Source of the DNA: Burkholderia sp. Bp8963
Lineage (GTDB): Bacteria > Pseudomonadota > Gammaproteobacteria > Burkholderiales > Burkholderiaceae
DNA length: 64,000 bases
Assembly (NCBI RefSeq): GCF_003854275.1
Contig: NZ_QTQP01000004.1
Coordinates: forward strand, 1-64,000
Direction: 5' to 3'
In this document: in pieces, positions 27,614 to 36,527 of the stretch
Layout of the letters: each line of letters starts with the position of its first letter
Position numbering within the stretch: position 1 is the first letter of the stretch
Translations under genes and position numbers: made by a program
The notes under the pieces: model-generated
Told to the model about the DNA's origin: nothing
The model's database searches: none
What the model saw: only the letters and a program-made list of their open reading frames with translations

Positions 27614-29242
27614 GTGCCCACGTCCTTCGTCCGGCGCGCGCCGGCCGCCCGGTCCTGGCGTGCCGCATGCCGCTCGGCCGCCCGCGCGCTGGCCGTCTGC
27701 GCGATGCTGTCGCTCGTCGCCGCGTGCGCGACGCATCCTCCCGCCACGACGCTCGAGCGCCCCGAGTCGCATGCGTTGCCTGCCGATACCGCGACGCCGC
27801 TGCGCGACGCGCTGGCCGCGCCGGAGGCCGCGCATCCGGACGCGTCGGGCTTCCGCCTGCTCGCCGACGGCGCCGAAGCACTGCAGATGCGCGTCGCGCT
27901 CGCGCGTGCGGCGACGAAAACACTCGACATGCAGTACTACGTCGCGACGGAAGACACGACCGGCAAGCTGCTGCTTGCCGCCGCGCTGTATGCGGCCGAC
28001 CGCGGCGTGCGCGTGCGGATGCTCGTTGACGACCTGAATTTCCGCGACATCGATCGCGTGATGGCCGCGCTGAACACGCATCCGAACATCGAGATCCGCG
28101 TATTCAATCCGTTCGGCGCGTCGCAGCAGCGCGTGATGCAGCGCACGACCGATTTCTTCACACGGATCGGCAGCTTCACGCGCCGGATGCACAACAAGGC
28201 GATGATCGCCGACAACCAGATCGCGATCGTCGGCGGCCGCAACCTCGGCGACGAGTATTTCAGCGCGAGCGCGACGCTGCAGTTCCGCGACCTCGACGTG
28301 CTCGCGGCCGGCCCGGTCACGCACGACATCTCCGCGAGCTTCGACACGTACTGGGCGAGCGGCACCAGCTATCCGCTGCATGCACTGAACCACCAGACCT
28401 TCGATCCGAAGGATCTCGACGCGATGCGCGACGAGTTGCGCGCGCACTGGCGCAAGAACGCGGAGCCGTACAACGCGAAACCGCTGAACGCGACGCCGCT
28501 CGCGCAGCAAATCGCGCGCGACGCGCTGGGGCTCGTGTGGGGGCCGGCCGAATTCAGCGCCGACGCGCCGGACAAGGTCGCGCTGCCGACCGACGGCTAC
28601 GTGAGCCCGCCGATGCGGCGGCTCGTCGAGCTGATACGCGGCGCGCAGCAGGAATTCCTCGCGTTCACGCCGTATTTCGTGCCGCATGACGCGGGCGTGA
28701 AGATCCTCGGCGACACGACTGCGCGCGGCGTGCGCGTCGCAATCCTGACGAATTCGCTCGCCGCGACCGACGCGGTCGCCGTGCAGGCCGGCTATGGTCC
28801 GTATCGGGTGCCGCTGCTGCAGCACGGCGTGGAACTCTACGAATTCAAGGCAAAGCCCGACCGGCAGCGGCCGCGGCTGTTCGGCTCGCAGTCGCGGGCG
28901 AGCCTGCACGCGAAGGCGTATGTGATCGACCGGAGGATTCTCGTGATCGGCTCGATGAACCTCGATCCGCGCTCCGCGCACCTGAATACCGAGATGGCGC
29001 TCGTGATCCACAGCCCGGCGCTCGCACAGCAGGCCGCGGCGCTCTTCGAGCGGGCGACGCAGCCGGACGAGAGCTACCGCGTGCAGCTCGCGGCACCGTC
29101 CGGACCCGGCGCGTCCGAGCTGGTGTGGACCGGCGTCGACGACGGCGTGCCGCACACCTATCACGTCGATCCGCATGCGGGGCTGCTGCGCAACCTGCTG
29201 ACCGGCGTGTTTATGCTGCTGCCGGTCGGCAATCAGTTATGA
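27614..29242 (+). CDS. Phospholipase D-family lipoprotein (ClsC-like cardiolipin synthase)
   Basis: The 542-residue protein starts with a lipoprotein signal peptide (lipobox LVAAC, Cys near 38) and contains two HKD catalytic motifs: HNKAMIADNQIAIVGGRN near 192 and HAKAYVIDRRILVIGSMN near 432. The two-HKD layout with a lipobox and the motif QYYVATEDTTGKLLL resemble ClsC/YmdC-type phosphatidyltransferases, which use phospholipids to make cardiolipin. The start is a GTG preceded by a strong GAGGAGG site. Only one neighbour shares the strand, 324 bp away, so it is probably transcribed alone. Hydrolytic PLD activity is an alternative. Confidence 0.87.
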   Translation: MPTSFVRRAPAARSWRAACRSAARALAVCAMLSLVAACATHPPATTLERPESHALPADTATPLRDALAAPEAAHPDASGFRLLADGAEALQMRVALARAATKTLDMQYYVATEDTTGKLLLAAALYAADRGVRVRMLVDDLNFRDIDRVMAALNTHPNIEIRVFNPFGASQQRVMQRTTDFFTRIGSFTRRMHNKAMIADNQIAIVGGRNLGDEYFSASATLQFRDLDVLAAGPVTHDISASFDTYWASGTSYPLHALNHQTFDPKDLDAMRDELRAHWRKNAEPYNAKPLNATPLAQQIARDALGLVWGPAEFSADAPDKVALPTDGYVSPPMRRLVELIRGAQQEFLAFTPYFVPHDAGVKILGDTTARGVRVAILTNSLAATDAVAVQAGYGPYRVPLLQHGVELYEFKAKPDRQRPRLFGSQSRASLHAKAYVIDRRILVIGSMNLDPRSAHLNTEMALVIHSPALAQQAAALFERATQPDESYRVQLAAPSGPGASELVWTGVDDGVPHTYHVDPHAGLLRNLLTGVFMLLPVGNQL

Positions 29243-29566
29243 GGGGCTGTCCACGGTCGTGACGGCGGGATCGTGGCCGGGGCGCCGCCCGTTCGCCGGC
29301 TGGCCGGCCGTCGCGGGTGCGCGCCGATTCCGTGCCCGAACGATTCGGTGATCGCCGCCATTCCGGTGGCTGCCGAAAGGTGATATGGTTGTGCGCGCAA
29401 CGATCTGAGGATCGTGACGGTGCTGCCGGATCCGCCGCGCACGACGTGCGGCCCGTCCGTCAGCGATATGCAACGCGCCGGCCAGCACGGCCGCCGGCGC
29501 CAGGAGACGACGTGCTAGGCCGCCGCCGCGCGGCCCGGCGCGCGCCTGCTCAACCGGAGCCCCCGC
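29243..29566. other. Intergenic region before the class II aldolase gene
   Basis: The 324 bp hold no convincing gene. A perfect inverted repeat, ACGATC-TGAG-GATCGT, lies at 29400-29415, and a weak TATGGT box at 29384-29389 just before it could be a -10 element with the repeat at the start of transcription. This could be an operator for the aldolase gene, but no regulator gene is adjacent. Confidence 0.4.
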
Positions 29567-30340
29567 ATGCATCACGTACCGAACCAGCCGTTTTCCCGTC
29601 CCGCCCGATTTTCCGAAGCCGAATGGCAGGCGCGCGTGCAGCTCGCGGCCGCGTACCGCATCTTCGACCATCTCGGCTGGACCGAGCTGATTTACAACCA
29701 CATCTCGCTGCGCGTGCCGGATGCGGACGGGCACTTCCTGATCAATCCGTTCGGCCTGCATTACCGCGAGGTGTGCGCGTCGAACCTCGTCAAGATCGAC
29801 ATCGACGGCAACGTGATCGGCCATTCCGACTGGCCGATCAATCCGGCCGGCTTCACGTTTCACAGCGCGATCCACGCGGCGTTGCCCGATGCGCACTGCG
29901 TGATGCACGTGCATACGACGCCCGCGATGGCCGTGTGCTGCTCGCGTGACGGGCTGTCGTTCTCGAACTTCTATGCGGCGCAGTTGTATGGCAAGGTCGC
30001 GTATCACGACTTCGAGGGGATCACCGTGCATCTCGACGAAGGCCGGCGGATCGTCTCGAGCGCGGGCGGGCGGCCCGTGCTGCTGCTGCGCAATCACGGG
30101 CCCGTGACGATCGGCCGCACGCTCGCCGCAACCTTCTCGCTGATGTGGCTGCTCAACCGCGCATGCGAAGTGCAGGTCGCGACGCACGCGATCGGCGATG
30201 CGCTGCCGATCGCGCCGCCGGTGCTCGAAGCCTGCGTGCGCGATTCGTTGAACTTCGATCCGAAGCACGGCGCCGGGCAGGATGCGTTCGACGCGCTGCA
30301 GCGCATCGTCGACCGCATCGATCCTGGCTACCGGAGCTGA
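29567..30340 (+). CDS. Class II aldolase/adducin family protein
   Basis: The 257-residue protein has the class II aldolase fold: WTELIYNHISLRVP near 40, the zinc-binding HVHTT near 117 and LLLRNHGPVTIGRTL near 170 with the third metal His. Members act on sugar phosphates or 3-oxo acids; this subgroup of short stand-alone proteins without partner genes has no clear substrate. The neighbours do not indicate a pathway. Confidence 0.87.
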   Translation: MHHVPNQPFSRPARFSEAEWQARVQLAAAYRIFDHLGWTELIYNHISLRVPDADGHFLINPFGLHYREVCASNLVKIDIDGNVIGHSDWPINPAGFTFHSAIHAALPDAHCVMHVHTTPAMAVCCSRDGLSFSNFYAAQLYGKVAYHDFEGITVHLDEGRRIVSSAGGRPVLLLRNHGPVTIGRTLAATFSLMWLLNRACEVQVATHAIGDALPIAPPVLEACVRDSLNFDPKHGAGQDAFDALQRIVDRIDPGYRS

Positions 30341-30383
30341 CGCGCCACAGTGCGTGCCGCCGCGTGCCCGATCCGCATGTCGC

Positions 30384-30410
30384 AAAAAAAACGCGGCCGG
30401 GTGGCCGCGT
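30384..30410 (-). terminator. Minus-strand intrinsic terminator without an obvious gene
   Basis: On the minus strand an 8-bp stem (ACGCGGCC and its complement on the plus strand, 4-nt loop) is followed by eight T. This is a strong intrinsic terminator for leftward transcription. The nearest leftward gene ends 740 bp away at 31151, and a palindrome at 30425-30440 lies just upstream, so it may belong to a small RNA. Confidence 0.75.
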
Positions 30411-30632
30411 GAATACTCGCAGACTCCTTCGGACGAAGGAAACAAGCAACTGTGAGACGCAGTGTATCGAAAGGCCGCGTGCGGATTCAGGCGTCCGGTT
30501 GCAAAGGTCTTTTCTTCGCCGCGGCAGGCTGGCGTGAACGAGTCGCCGGCGTGTGTCCGCTCGGCGGCGATCGACTAACATGAGCGATACGTCCCCCGTT
30601 GGGTGGCGTCCAACGTCGTACAAGGAGATCTC

Positions 30633-31067
30633 ATGCCGAAGCTGCGTTTCCTTCAGGTCGCGTTACTCGCGGGCGTGCTGGCTGCCGGCAGCGCTGCCGC
30701 CGAAACCGTCCACCTGTCCGCCAACCTGCAGCCTTCGAGCGAAGTGCCGCCCACCACCAGCCACGGTTCCGGTAACGTCGACGCGACTTACGACACGGCC
30801 ACGCACACGCTGCAATGGACGATCGCGTACAAGGACCTGACCAGCCCCGCGACCGCCGCGCATTTCCACGGGCCGGCGCCCGTCGGGCAGAACGCCGGCG
30901 TGCAGGTGCCGATTCCGAAGGACGGCCTCGCGAGCCCGATCAAGGGTTCGAAGGAGCTGAACGATGCGCAGGTGACCGACCTGATGGCCGGCAAGTGGTA
31001 TTTCAACGTCTATACGAAGGAGCATCCGTCCGGCGAGATCCGCGGGCAGGTGCTGCCGGCGGGCTAG
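30633..31067 (+). CDS. Secreted CHRD-domain protein
   Basis: The 144-residue protein has a signal peptide (MPKLRFLQVALLAGVLAAG, cleavage near residue 23) and one CHRD domain, with the typical VHLSANLQPSSEVPP start, AAHFHGPAPVGQNAGV and the ending WYFNVYTKEHPSGEIRGQVL. CHRD domains are immunoglobulin-like modules of unknown function in bacteria. I chose the ATG at 30633 because AAGGAGATCTC precedes it, rejecting a start 30 bp upstream. It is probably periplasmic or secreted. Confidence 0.9.
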   Translation: MPKLRFLQVALLAGVLAAGSAAAETVHLSANLQPSSEVPPTTSHGSGNVDATYDTATHTLQWTIAYKDLTSPATAAHFHGPAPVGQNAGVQVPIPKDGLASPIKGSKELNDAQVTDLMAGKWYFNVYTKEHPSGEIRGQVLPAG

Positions 31068-31150
31068 GGCCCATCGCGTCTGGTATTGAGGCTCTGTTCG
31101 AGCGGCACGGCGGCGGCGTTCCTGCGCCGCGTCGCGGTCGAGCGGGCGGT

Positions 31151-31996
31151 TCAGCGGGCGGGCGAGGCGTCGATCGCCTGATACGCGGCCTTGACGGCCG
31201 CGGTGCCGTACTTGCGCTCGAGCCGGCGCACGGTGAAGTGGCCGTGCGCCATCTGCTGGAAGTGATCGATGAACAGCGTGTTGACGGTCGCGCCGAGCAC
31301 CGCGCCGATCGCCGGGATCGACTTGGCGGCCATCTGCTCGGTCACCTGCACCGAAAACCGCGACGCGACGGTCTGCACGAGCCTGAACACGGCCGCCGAG
31401 CCGTGCGCGGCGATGCCCTTCGTCGTGATGTCCGACGACGCCTTCGAGATCGCCTGCGCGAGCGCGCCACGCAGCACGAAGTAGCCGAGATCGGCTTCCT
31501 CTTCCTTTCTGTCCGGGTTGCCGCCCATCCCGAGCACGGCGAGACATTGCAACTGCGTATCGACCGACGCCAGGTCCTCGCCCTCGCTGCGCGCGATGTC
31601 GCACACCGAGCGGAAAATCAGCGTCGTCGTCACCGGCAGTTCGACCGGCAGCGCGAAGAACCCGAACGCGCCGCCCGCGGCGCCCGTCGTCGCGACCGCA
31701 AGCTTGTGTAGCAGGTTGCTCGGCTTGTCGTGCGCGTCGGAATCCGCGGCCAGCGGCCTGCCGAGCGTGCGCAGCGCGAGACCGAGACACTTGCGCAGCG
31801 CGAGCTGGGTCGCGTCGTTGATCTTGCCGGTCGCGAAATCCGGCAGCCTGCCGATCATCTTCTCGATCGGCGTACCGAGCAGGCTCGTCAGCTTCAGCGT
31901 CAGCGACGGACTTTCCAGCACCTGCTTCGCGCGCCGCAGCGCATCCCGGTCGTCGTCCGACAGCGTGGTCGCAACGCCGGTTGAAATCGGTTCCAT
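31151..31996 (-). CDS. EcsC-family protein
   Basis: The 281-residue protein matches the EcsC family, with GAAGGAFGFFALPVELPVTTTLIFRSVCDIARSEGED in the middle (about residues 110-146) and IPAIGAVLGATVNTLFIDHFQ near the end. The family is named after a B. subtilis ABC transporter-associated protein and has no defined biochemical role. Two amphipathic or hydrophobic stretches could associate with membranes. GAAGGAGAAAG gives a strong start at 31996. It is transcribed away from the efflux pump gene. Confidence 0.85.
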   Translation of the reverse strand: MEPISTGVATTLSDDDRDALRRAKQVLESPSLTLKLTSLLGTPIEKMIGRLPDFATGKINDATQLALRKCLGLALRTLGRPLAADSDAHDKPSNLLHKLAVATTGAAGGAFGFFALPVELPVTTTLIFRSVCDIARSEGEDLASVDTQLQCLAVLGMGGNPDRKEEEADLGYFVLRGALAQAISKASSDITTKGIAAHGSAAVFRLVQTVASRFSVQVTEQMAAKSIPAIGAVLGATVNTLFIDHFQQMAHGHFTVRRLERKYGTAAVKAAYQAIDASPAR

Positions 31997-32071
31997 CTTT
32001 CTCCTTCGCGGCCCGGCCGGAATGCCGGCCGCCAGCTAGATTACCGTACCCATGATAAAATTTTCAGATTG

Positions 32072-32085
32072 TTTGACCCGTCAAA
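32072..32085. promoter_or_regulatory. Operator-like palindrome before the efflux gene
   Basis: TTTGAC-CC-GTCAAA is a perfect inverted repeat with a 2-bp centre, 18 bp before the efflux start codon and in an AT-richer patch. It is a good candidate site for the MarR-type regulator encoded two genes on. Binding is inferred. Confidence 0.6.
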
Positions 32086-32102
32086 AGTTGCGCCAACAAA
32101 AA

Positions 32103-33698
32103 ATGGCCATCCATACCGCTGCCCACCATTCGAGCGGGCAAGTCCTGCCGTTCCGTGAATCGCTGCTCGCGATGATCGGCATCTCGTTCGTGACGATGCT
32201 CGTCGCGCTCGACCAGACCGTCGTCGGCACCGCGCTGCCGACGATCGTCGCCGAACTGAAAGGTTTCGACCTGTATGCGTGGGTCGCAACCTCCTACCTG
32301 CTGAGCTCGGTGATTACCGTGCCGATCTTCGGGCGGCTCGGCGATTACTACGGGCGCAAGCCGTTCGTGATTGCGTCGATCGTGCTGTTCACCGGCGCGT
32401 CGGTGCTGTGCGGGATGGCCAACGACATGCTGTACCTCGTGCTCGCGCGCGGGCTGCAGGGCATTGGCGGCGGGATGCTGGTCGGCACCGCGTTCGCGTG
32501 CATTCCGGACCTGTTTCCCGATTCCGTCGTGCGGCTGCGCTGGCAGGTGATGATGAGTTCGGCGTTCGGCATCGCGAACGCGATCGGGCCGTCGCTCGGT
32601 GGCGTACTGACCCAGTCGTTCGGCTGGCGCTCGGTGTTCTACGTGAACCTGCCGGTCGGCCTGCTGTCGCTGCTGTTCGTCTGGCGCTACCTGCCGCACC
32701 TGCGGCACGTCGAGCATCGGGAGAAGATGCGGCTCGACTGGCCGGGCGCGGTGCTGATCGCGCTGTCGCTCGGCGCGCTGCAGCTGTTCGTCGAATGGCT
32801 GCCGAAACACGGGATCGCGGGCTGGCCGACGCTGCTGCTCGTGATCGCGCTCGCTGCCGGCATCGGGCTGTGGCACTGGGAAAAGCGCTGCGCGCAGCCG
32901 ATTTTGCCGTTCGACATGTTCGGCAACCGCGCGTTGTCCGCGCTCTTCGTGCTTGCGATGCTCGCGGGCTTCTCGATGTTCTCGCTGCTGTTCTACGCGC
33001 CGCTGCTGTTCCAGGGCGGCTTCGGGATGTCGCCGAAGGAGGCCGGGCTCGTGATCACGCCGCTCGTCGTGTTCATCACGATCGGCAGCATCATGAACGG
33101 CCGGGTCGTGACGCGCATCCGCAACCCGAACGCGATGCTGCAAGTGGGCTTCGTGCTGTTCGCGATCGCGTGCGCCGGCGTCGTCGTCGCGACGCACGAC
33201 ACGCCGCGCTGGCTGCTGATGGCGCTGATGGTCTCGGGCGGCGTCGGCCTCGGCTTCGTGCTGCCGAACCTGACGGTGTTCGCGCAGCAGACCGCCGGAC
33301 GCGAGCATCTCGGCATCGCGACGGCGCTGCTGCAGTCGCTGCGGATGGTCGGCGGAATGGTCGGCACCGCGCTGACGGGCACGCTCGTCAACCAGATGTA
33401 CGCGGGCGGCGTGCACAACGCGCTCGCGGCCGACCATGCGCTGCCATGGCACGCGCAGCTCGCCGATCCGCAGATCCTGATCGACCGCGCGGCGCAGGGC
33501 GGCCTCGTCGCGGAGCTGACGCGGGCCGGGCATAATGGCGCGCTGCTGCTGGAGGCGGCCCGCGAATCGCTCGTCAGCGCGATTCACCTGGGCGTCGCGA
33601 TGGCGGCCGTCGTGGCCGTGTATTCGGTGTGGCAATGCCGCCGGGTGCCGCCGATCGCGCTGCGGCGCAAGATTGAACCGCACGTCGCGGCAGATTGA
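32103..33698 (+). CDS. DHA2-family MFS multidrug efflux transporter (EmrB-like)
   Basis: The 531-residue membrane protein has 14 predicted helices and DHA2 family motifs: LDQTVVGTALPTIVAEL in helix 1, GRLGDYYGRKPF in the 2-3 loop (motif A) and GLQGIGGGMLVGTAFACIPDLF. Members expel drugs or other hydrophobic compounds using the proton gradient. The start at 32103 is chosen so that the palindrome at 32072-32085 stays in the promoter; an in-frame ATG at 32052 would place it inside the gene. The MarR gene follows after 26 bp in the same operon. Confidence 0.9.
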   Translation: MAIHTAAHHSSGQVLPFRESLLAMIGISFVTMLVALDQTVVGTALPTIVAELKGFDLYAWVATSYLLSSVITVPIFGRLGDYYGRKPFVIASIVLFTGASVLCGMANDMLYLVLARGLQGIGGGMLVGTAFACIPDLFPDSVVRLRWQVMMSSAFGIANAIGPSLGGVLTQSFGWRSVFYVNLPVGLLSLLFVWRYLPHLRHVEHREKMRLDWPGAVLIALSLGALQLFVEWLPKHGIAGWPTLLLVIALAAGIGLWHWEKRCAQPILPFDMFGNRALSALFVLAMLAGFSMFSLLFYAPLLFQGGFGMSPKEAGLVITPLVVFITIGSIMNGRVVTRIRNPNAMLQVGFVLFAIACAGVVVATHDTPRWLLMALMVSGGVGLGFVLPNLTVFAQQTAGREHLGIATALLQSLRMVGGMVGTALTGTLVNQMYAGGVHNALAADHALPWHAQLADPQILIDRAAQGGLVAELTRAGHNGALLLEAARESLVSAIHLGVAMAAVVAVYSVWQCRRVPPIALRRKIEPHVAAD

Positions 33699-33724
33699 CC
33701 GATTGAAGGAACAGAATTCAGCGC

Positions 33725-34171
33725 ATGGAAGAACAGGACCGCGTCGCGATCTTGCAGCAATTCGGACGGACGTATCGCGCGTTCATGACCGCGTTCGAGA
33801 CCCACGTCGGCCAGCCGATGCCGCGCTGGCGCATCATGGTCGCGCTGCACTCGATGGACGGGCACGCGTCGCAGAAGCGGCTCGTCGAAGTGCTGCGGAT
33901 CGACCCGGGCGCGCTTACGCGCCAGCTGAAGGCGCTCGACGCGCTCGGCTGGATCGAGCGCGAATCCGACGCGCGCGACAATCGCGTGACCAACGTGACG
34001 CTGACCGCCGCCGGGCGCGCGGCGTTCGATGCGTGCCTGCCGCGGCGCAAGGCATTTCTCGACGAGACGATGGCGCAGCTCCCGGACGACGTGCTGAGTG
34101 CGCTGTCGGGCGCGCTCGCGATGCTGGAGGCGCGGATCGCGGAAGTCGGCACGCAGCCGGCGGCGCGTTGA
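33725..34171 (+). CDS. MarR-family transcriptional regulator
   Basis: The 148-residue winged-helix protein has the MarR layout: an N-terminal dimer helix, recognition region QKRLVEVLRIDPGALTRQLKALDALGWIERE and the wing SDARDNRVTNVTLTAAG. It follows the DHA2 pump gene closely and most likely represses it until a toxic ligand binds. The palindrome upstream of the pump is the obvious operator candidate. Confidence 0.9.
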   Translation: MEEQDRVAILQQFGRTYRAFMTAFETHVGQPMPRWRIMVALHSMDGHASQKRLVEVLRIDPGALTRQLKALDALGWIERESDARDNRVTNVTLTAAGRAAFDACLPRRKAFLDETMAQLPDDVLSALSGALAMLEARIAEVGTQPAAR

Positions 34172-34292
34172 ACGAGCGGGGCTTGCCGCACGCGCCGCAG
34201 CGGTTGCACGACGCGCGGAATCGCGCGTCAGCCGCCCTGGCGCCGGCCGCTGGCGGCGAGCGGACCGTCCAGGCCCGCCGCCGTCGACGTCG

Positions 34293-34874
34293 TTACAGCT
34301 CGATGCGCGTGCCGAGCAGCGCGAGGAATTGCGCGAGCCACGCCGGATGCGCGGGCCACGCGGGCGCGGTGACGAACGGTGCGTCGGTGACGGCCGCGTC
34401 GACCGGAATGTCCGCATATTCGCCGCCCGCGAGCTTCACTTCGGGCGCGCACGCAGGGTAGGCCGAGATCCGCTTGCCGCGGATCACGTCGGCGGCCGCG
34501 AGCAGCTGCGCCGCGTGGCAGATCGCCGCGATCGGCTTGCCGGCCGACGCGAACGCGCGCACGAGCGCGATGACTTTCGGATCGAGACGCAGGTATTCGG
34601 GCGCGCGGCCGCCTGCGATCGCGAGCGCGTCGTAGCGCGCCGCGTCGACGTCGTCGAACGTCGCATTCAGCGTGAACTGGTGGCCGGGCTTCTCGGTGTA
34701 GGTCTGGTCGCCCTCGAAGTCGTGGATCGCGGTCTTGATCTTGTCGCCCGCCCGCTTGGCCGGACACACCGCGTCGACGTGATGGCCGACCGCCTGCAGT
34801 GCCTGGAACGGCACCATCGTTTCGTAGTCTTCGGCAAAATCGCCAGTCAGGAACAGGATCTTCTTTGCGGCCAT
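34293..34874 (-). CDS. DJ-1/PfpI family protein
   Basis: The 193-residue protein has the DJ-1/PfpI fold, with [19 protein letters not shown] at the start (Glu18) and the nucleophile elbow [10 protein letters not shown] carrying Cys119 and His120. PfpI-type members are described as proteases, chaperones or glyoxalase/deglycase-like enzymes; the exact activity is not predictable. It stands alone between the MarR gene (opposite strand) and the D-amino-acid locus. Confidence 0.88.
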   Translation of the reverse strand: MAAKKILFLTGDFAEDYETMVPFQALQAVGHHVDAVCPAKRAGDKIKTAIHDFEGDQTYTEKPGHQFTLNATFDDVDAARYDALAIAGGRAPEYLRLDPKVIALVRAFASAGKPIAAICHAAQLLAAADVIRGKRISAYPACAPEVKLAGGEYADIPVDAAVTDAPFVTAPAWPAHPAWLAQFLALLGTRIEL

Positions 34875-35127
34875 GGCTTTCTCCAGTGTCGACCTGAGTG
34901 GGCGCTTTGGCGCTCGCTCGGGTCCGATACAAAGTGGAAGGGGCGTGCGGGCCGGTTCGCGCCGATCGTCGTTGAATGGCGAGAACGGGCCCGAGGACGA
35001 AAGCGCAGTGTACTCCGGCGCATCGAAGCCGGGATGACGACGGCGTGACGGCGGCCGCCCCGTTGCGGGACGGCCGATGCGTGGCGGATGTGCAGCCGAT
35101 TCACGGCCGATTCACGGCCGCAGCCGG

Positions 35128-36408
35128 TCAGAAGAACGTCTCGATCACTTCCTTCACGCGGAACTGCGGATCGAGGACGAGCAACTGGCGCCACTTGTCG
35201 AACGTCAGGCACGGGTGCGAGATGTCGAACGCGACCATGTCGCCGACCTTCAGGTCCGCGCCGGGTGGGATCTGCAGGTATGCGTGCTGGTCCATCAGGC
35301 CAGTGATCGCCCAGCCTTCGCTCGCGGCGACGTCGCGCGGCGCGGTGTCGCGGCCCGGACGGAAATGGCGGGCCGGCTCGGGCAGGCCTGCGTCGAACGC
35401 CGAGTCGCGCTTGCCGAGCGCGACGATCGCGCGGTCCGGCTCAGGGATCGACTGTACATACGCCCACAGCTGCAGCGCGGGCAGCAGGCCTTCGCCCATC
35501 TTGCGCGCGATCGGGTTGCGCGCGAACACGCCGGTCTGCGCGTGCTTGTAGATGCCGACATCGTGCGTCAGGTAGCAGCCCGGACGCAGCACCACCTCCG
35601 CGAAGCCCGCGCCGGATGCCTTCGCGAACTCCTCCGCGACCACGTCGTACCATGCCGACCCCGCGCCGGACAGGATCGCCGGCGTGCGCGCGAAGCGGCC
35701 GGCGGCGGCGAGCTCGCGTGTCAGCGCGACCGCGTGCTGCAGGAACGCGCGGATCTCGCCTTCTTCCTTCAGCACGCCTTCGTAGAGCTCGATTCCGGCG
35801 AGCTTCAGCGTGTCCGGATATCGGGCGAGCGCGGCGAGCACCGCATCGCGCTGCGCGTCGTCGCGAATGCCCGCGCGGCCGCCCGGCACGCCGAGCTCGA
35901 GCAGCACGTTGAGCGATTTCTTCGCTTCACCGAAGAAGCGGCCGAGCTGGTCGATGCCGTCGACGGAGTCGACGAGGCAGAAGAACTCGAACTCGGGATC
36001 AGTCAGCAGTTCCGCGATGATCGTCATGTTTTGACGGCCGACCAGCTGGTTCGCGAGCAGCACGCGCCGCACCCCGCCGTGATACGCGGCCTGCGTCTGA
36101 TGCGCGGTCGCGAGCGTGATGCCCCACGCGCCGGCGTCGAGCTGGCGGCGGAACAGCTGCGGCGCCATCGTCGTCTTGCCGTGCGGCGCGAACTTGACGC
36201 CGTACTCCTCGACGAACGCCTGCATCCATTTCAGGTTGTGCTCGATGCGATCCTCGTACAGCACCGCGGCCGGCAGGCTGACGTCTTCCGCGAGCACGTT
36301 CCACTCGAGGCGGCCTGCGTCGGCGAGCGGCACGCTCGCGCTCGGCAAATTGCCGAGACCCTTGCCGAACGGATCGATCGTCGCGTCCTGATAGTTTGTA
36401 ACTTTCAT
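35128..36408 (-). CDS. D-amino-acid deaminase (D-serine/D-threonine dehydratase-like, PLP)
   Basis: The 426-residue protein is a fold-type III PLP enzyme of the D-threonine aldolase/D-serine dehydratase group. The Schiff-base Lys is Lys78 in KFAPHGKTT, and the zinc-binding HxC pair is His398-Cys400 in ISHPCLTF. It would deaminate D-serine or related D-amino acids to 2-oxoacids. The neighbours, an N-acyl-D-amino-acid deacylase and RidA, support that. I chose the ATG at 36408, preceded by GGAGCGGGATGAC; a start at 36453 would reach into the promoter. It diverges from the RpiR regulator. Confidence 0.85.
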   Translation of the reverse strand: MKVTNYQDATIDPFGKGLGNLPSASVPLADAGRLEWNVLAEDVSLPAAVLYEDRIEHNLKWMQAFVEEYGVKFAPHGKTTMAPQLFRRQLDAGAWGITLATAHQTQAAYHGGVRRVLLANQLVGRQNMTIIAELLTDPEFEFFCLVDSVDGIDQLGRFFGEAKKSLNVLLELGVPGGRAGIRDDAQRDAVLAALARYPDTLKLAGIELYEGVLKEEGEIRAFLQHAVALTRELAAAGRFARTPAILSGAGSAWYDVVAEEFAKASGAGFAEVVLRPGCYLTHDVGIYKHAQTGVFARNPIARKMGEGLLPALQLWAYVQSIPEPDRAIVALGKRDSAFDAGLPEPARHFRPGRDTAPRDVAASEGWAITGLMDQHAYLQIPPGADLKVGDMVAFDISHPCLTFDKWRQLLVLDPQFRVKEVIETFF

Positions 36409-36486
36409 GTCATCCCGCTCCATCATCGCTATGTATTGCACCGAAGTTGACACGCCGATGGTACAGAAAGTAGCATCGGTCCGGTA

Positions 36487-36503
36487 ATGTTATTTAGTAA
36501 CAT
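36487..36503. promoter_or_regulatory. Operator-like palindrome in the divergent D-amino-acid promoter region
   Basis: ATGTTA-TTTAG-TAACAT is a 6-bp perfect inverted repeat with a 5-bp centre, placed 25 bp before the RpiR start and 79 bp before the deaminase start. It is the clearest candidate site for the RpiR regulator and lies in the most AT-rich part of the locus. Confidence 0.7.
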
Positions 36504-36527
36504 GGTGCGCCGCAACCGAATCCCCAG

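Noticed and set aside
32052..32102. Upstream ATG for the DHA2 pump
   Set aside because: No ribosome-binding site, the added residues are not typical of the family, and the operator-like palindrome would fall inside the coding region.
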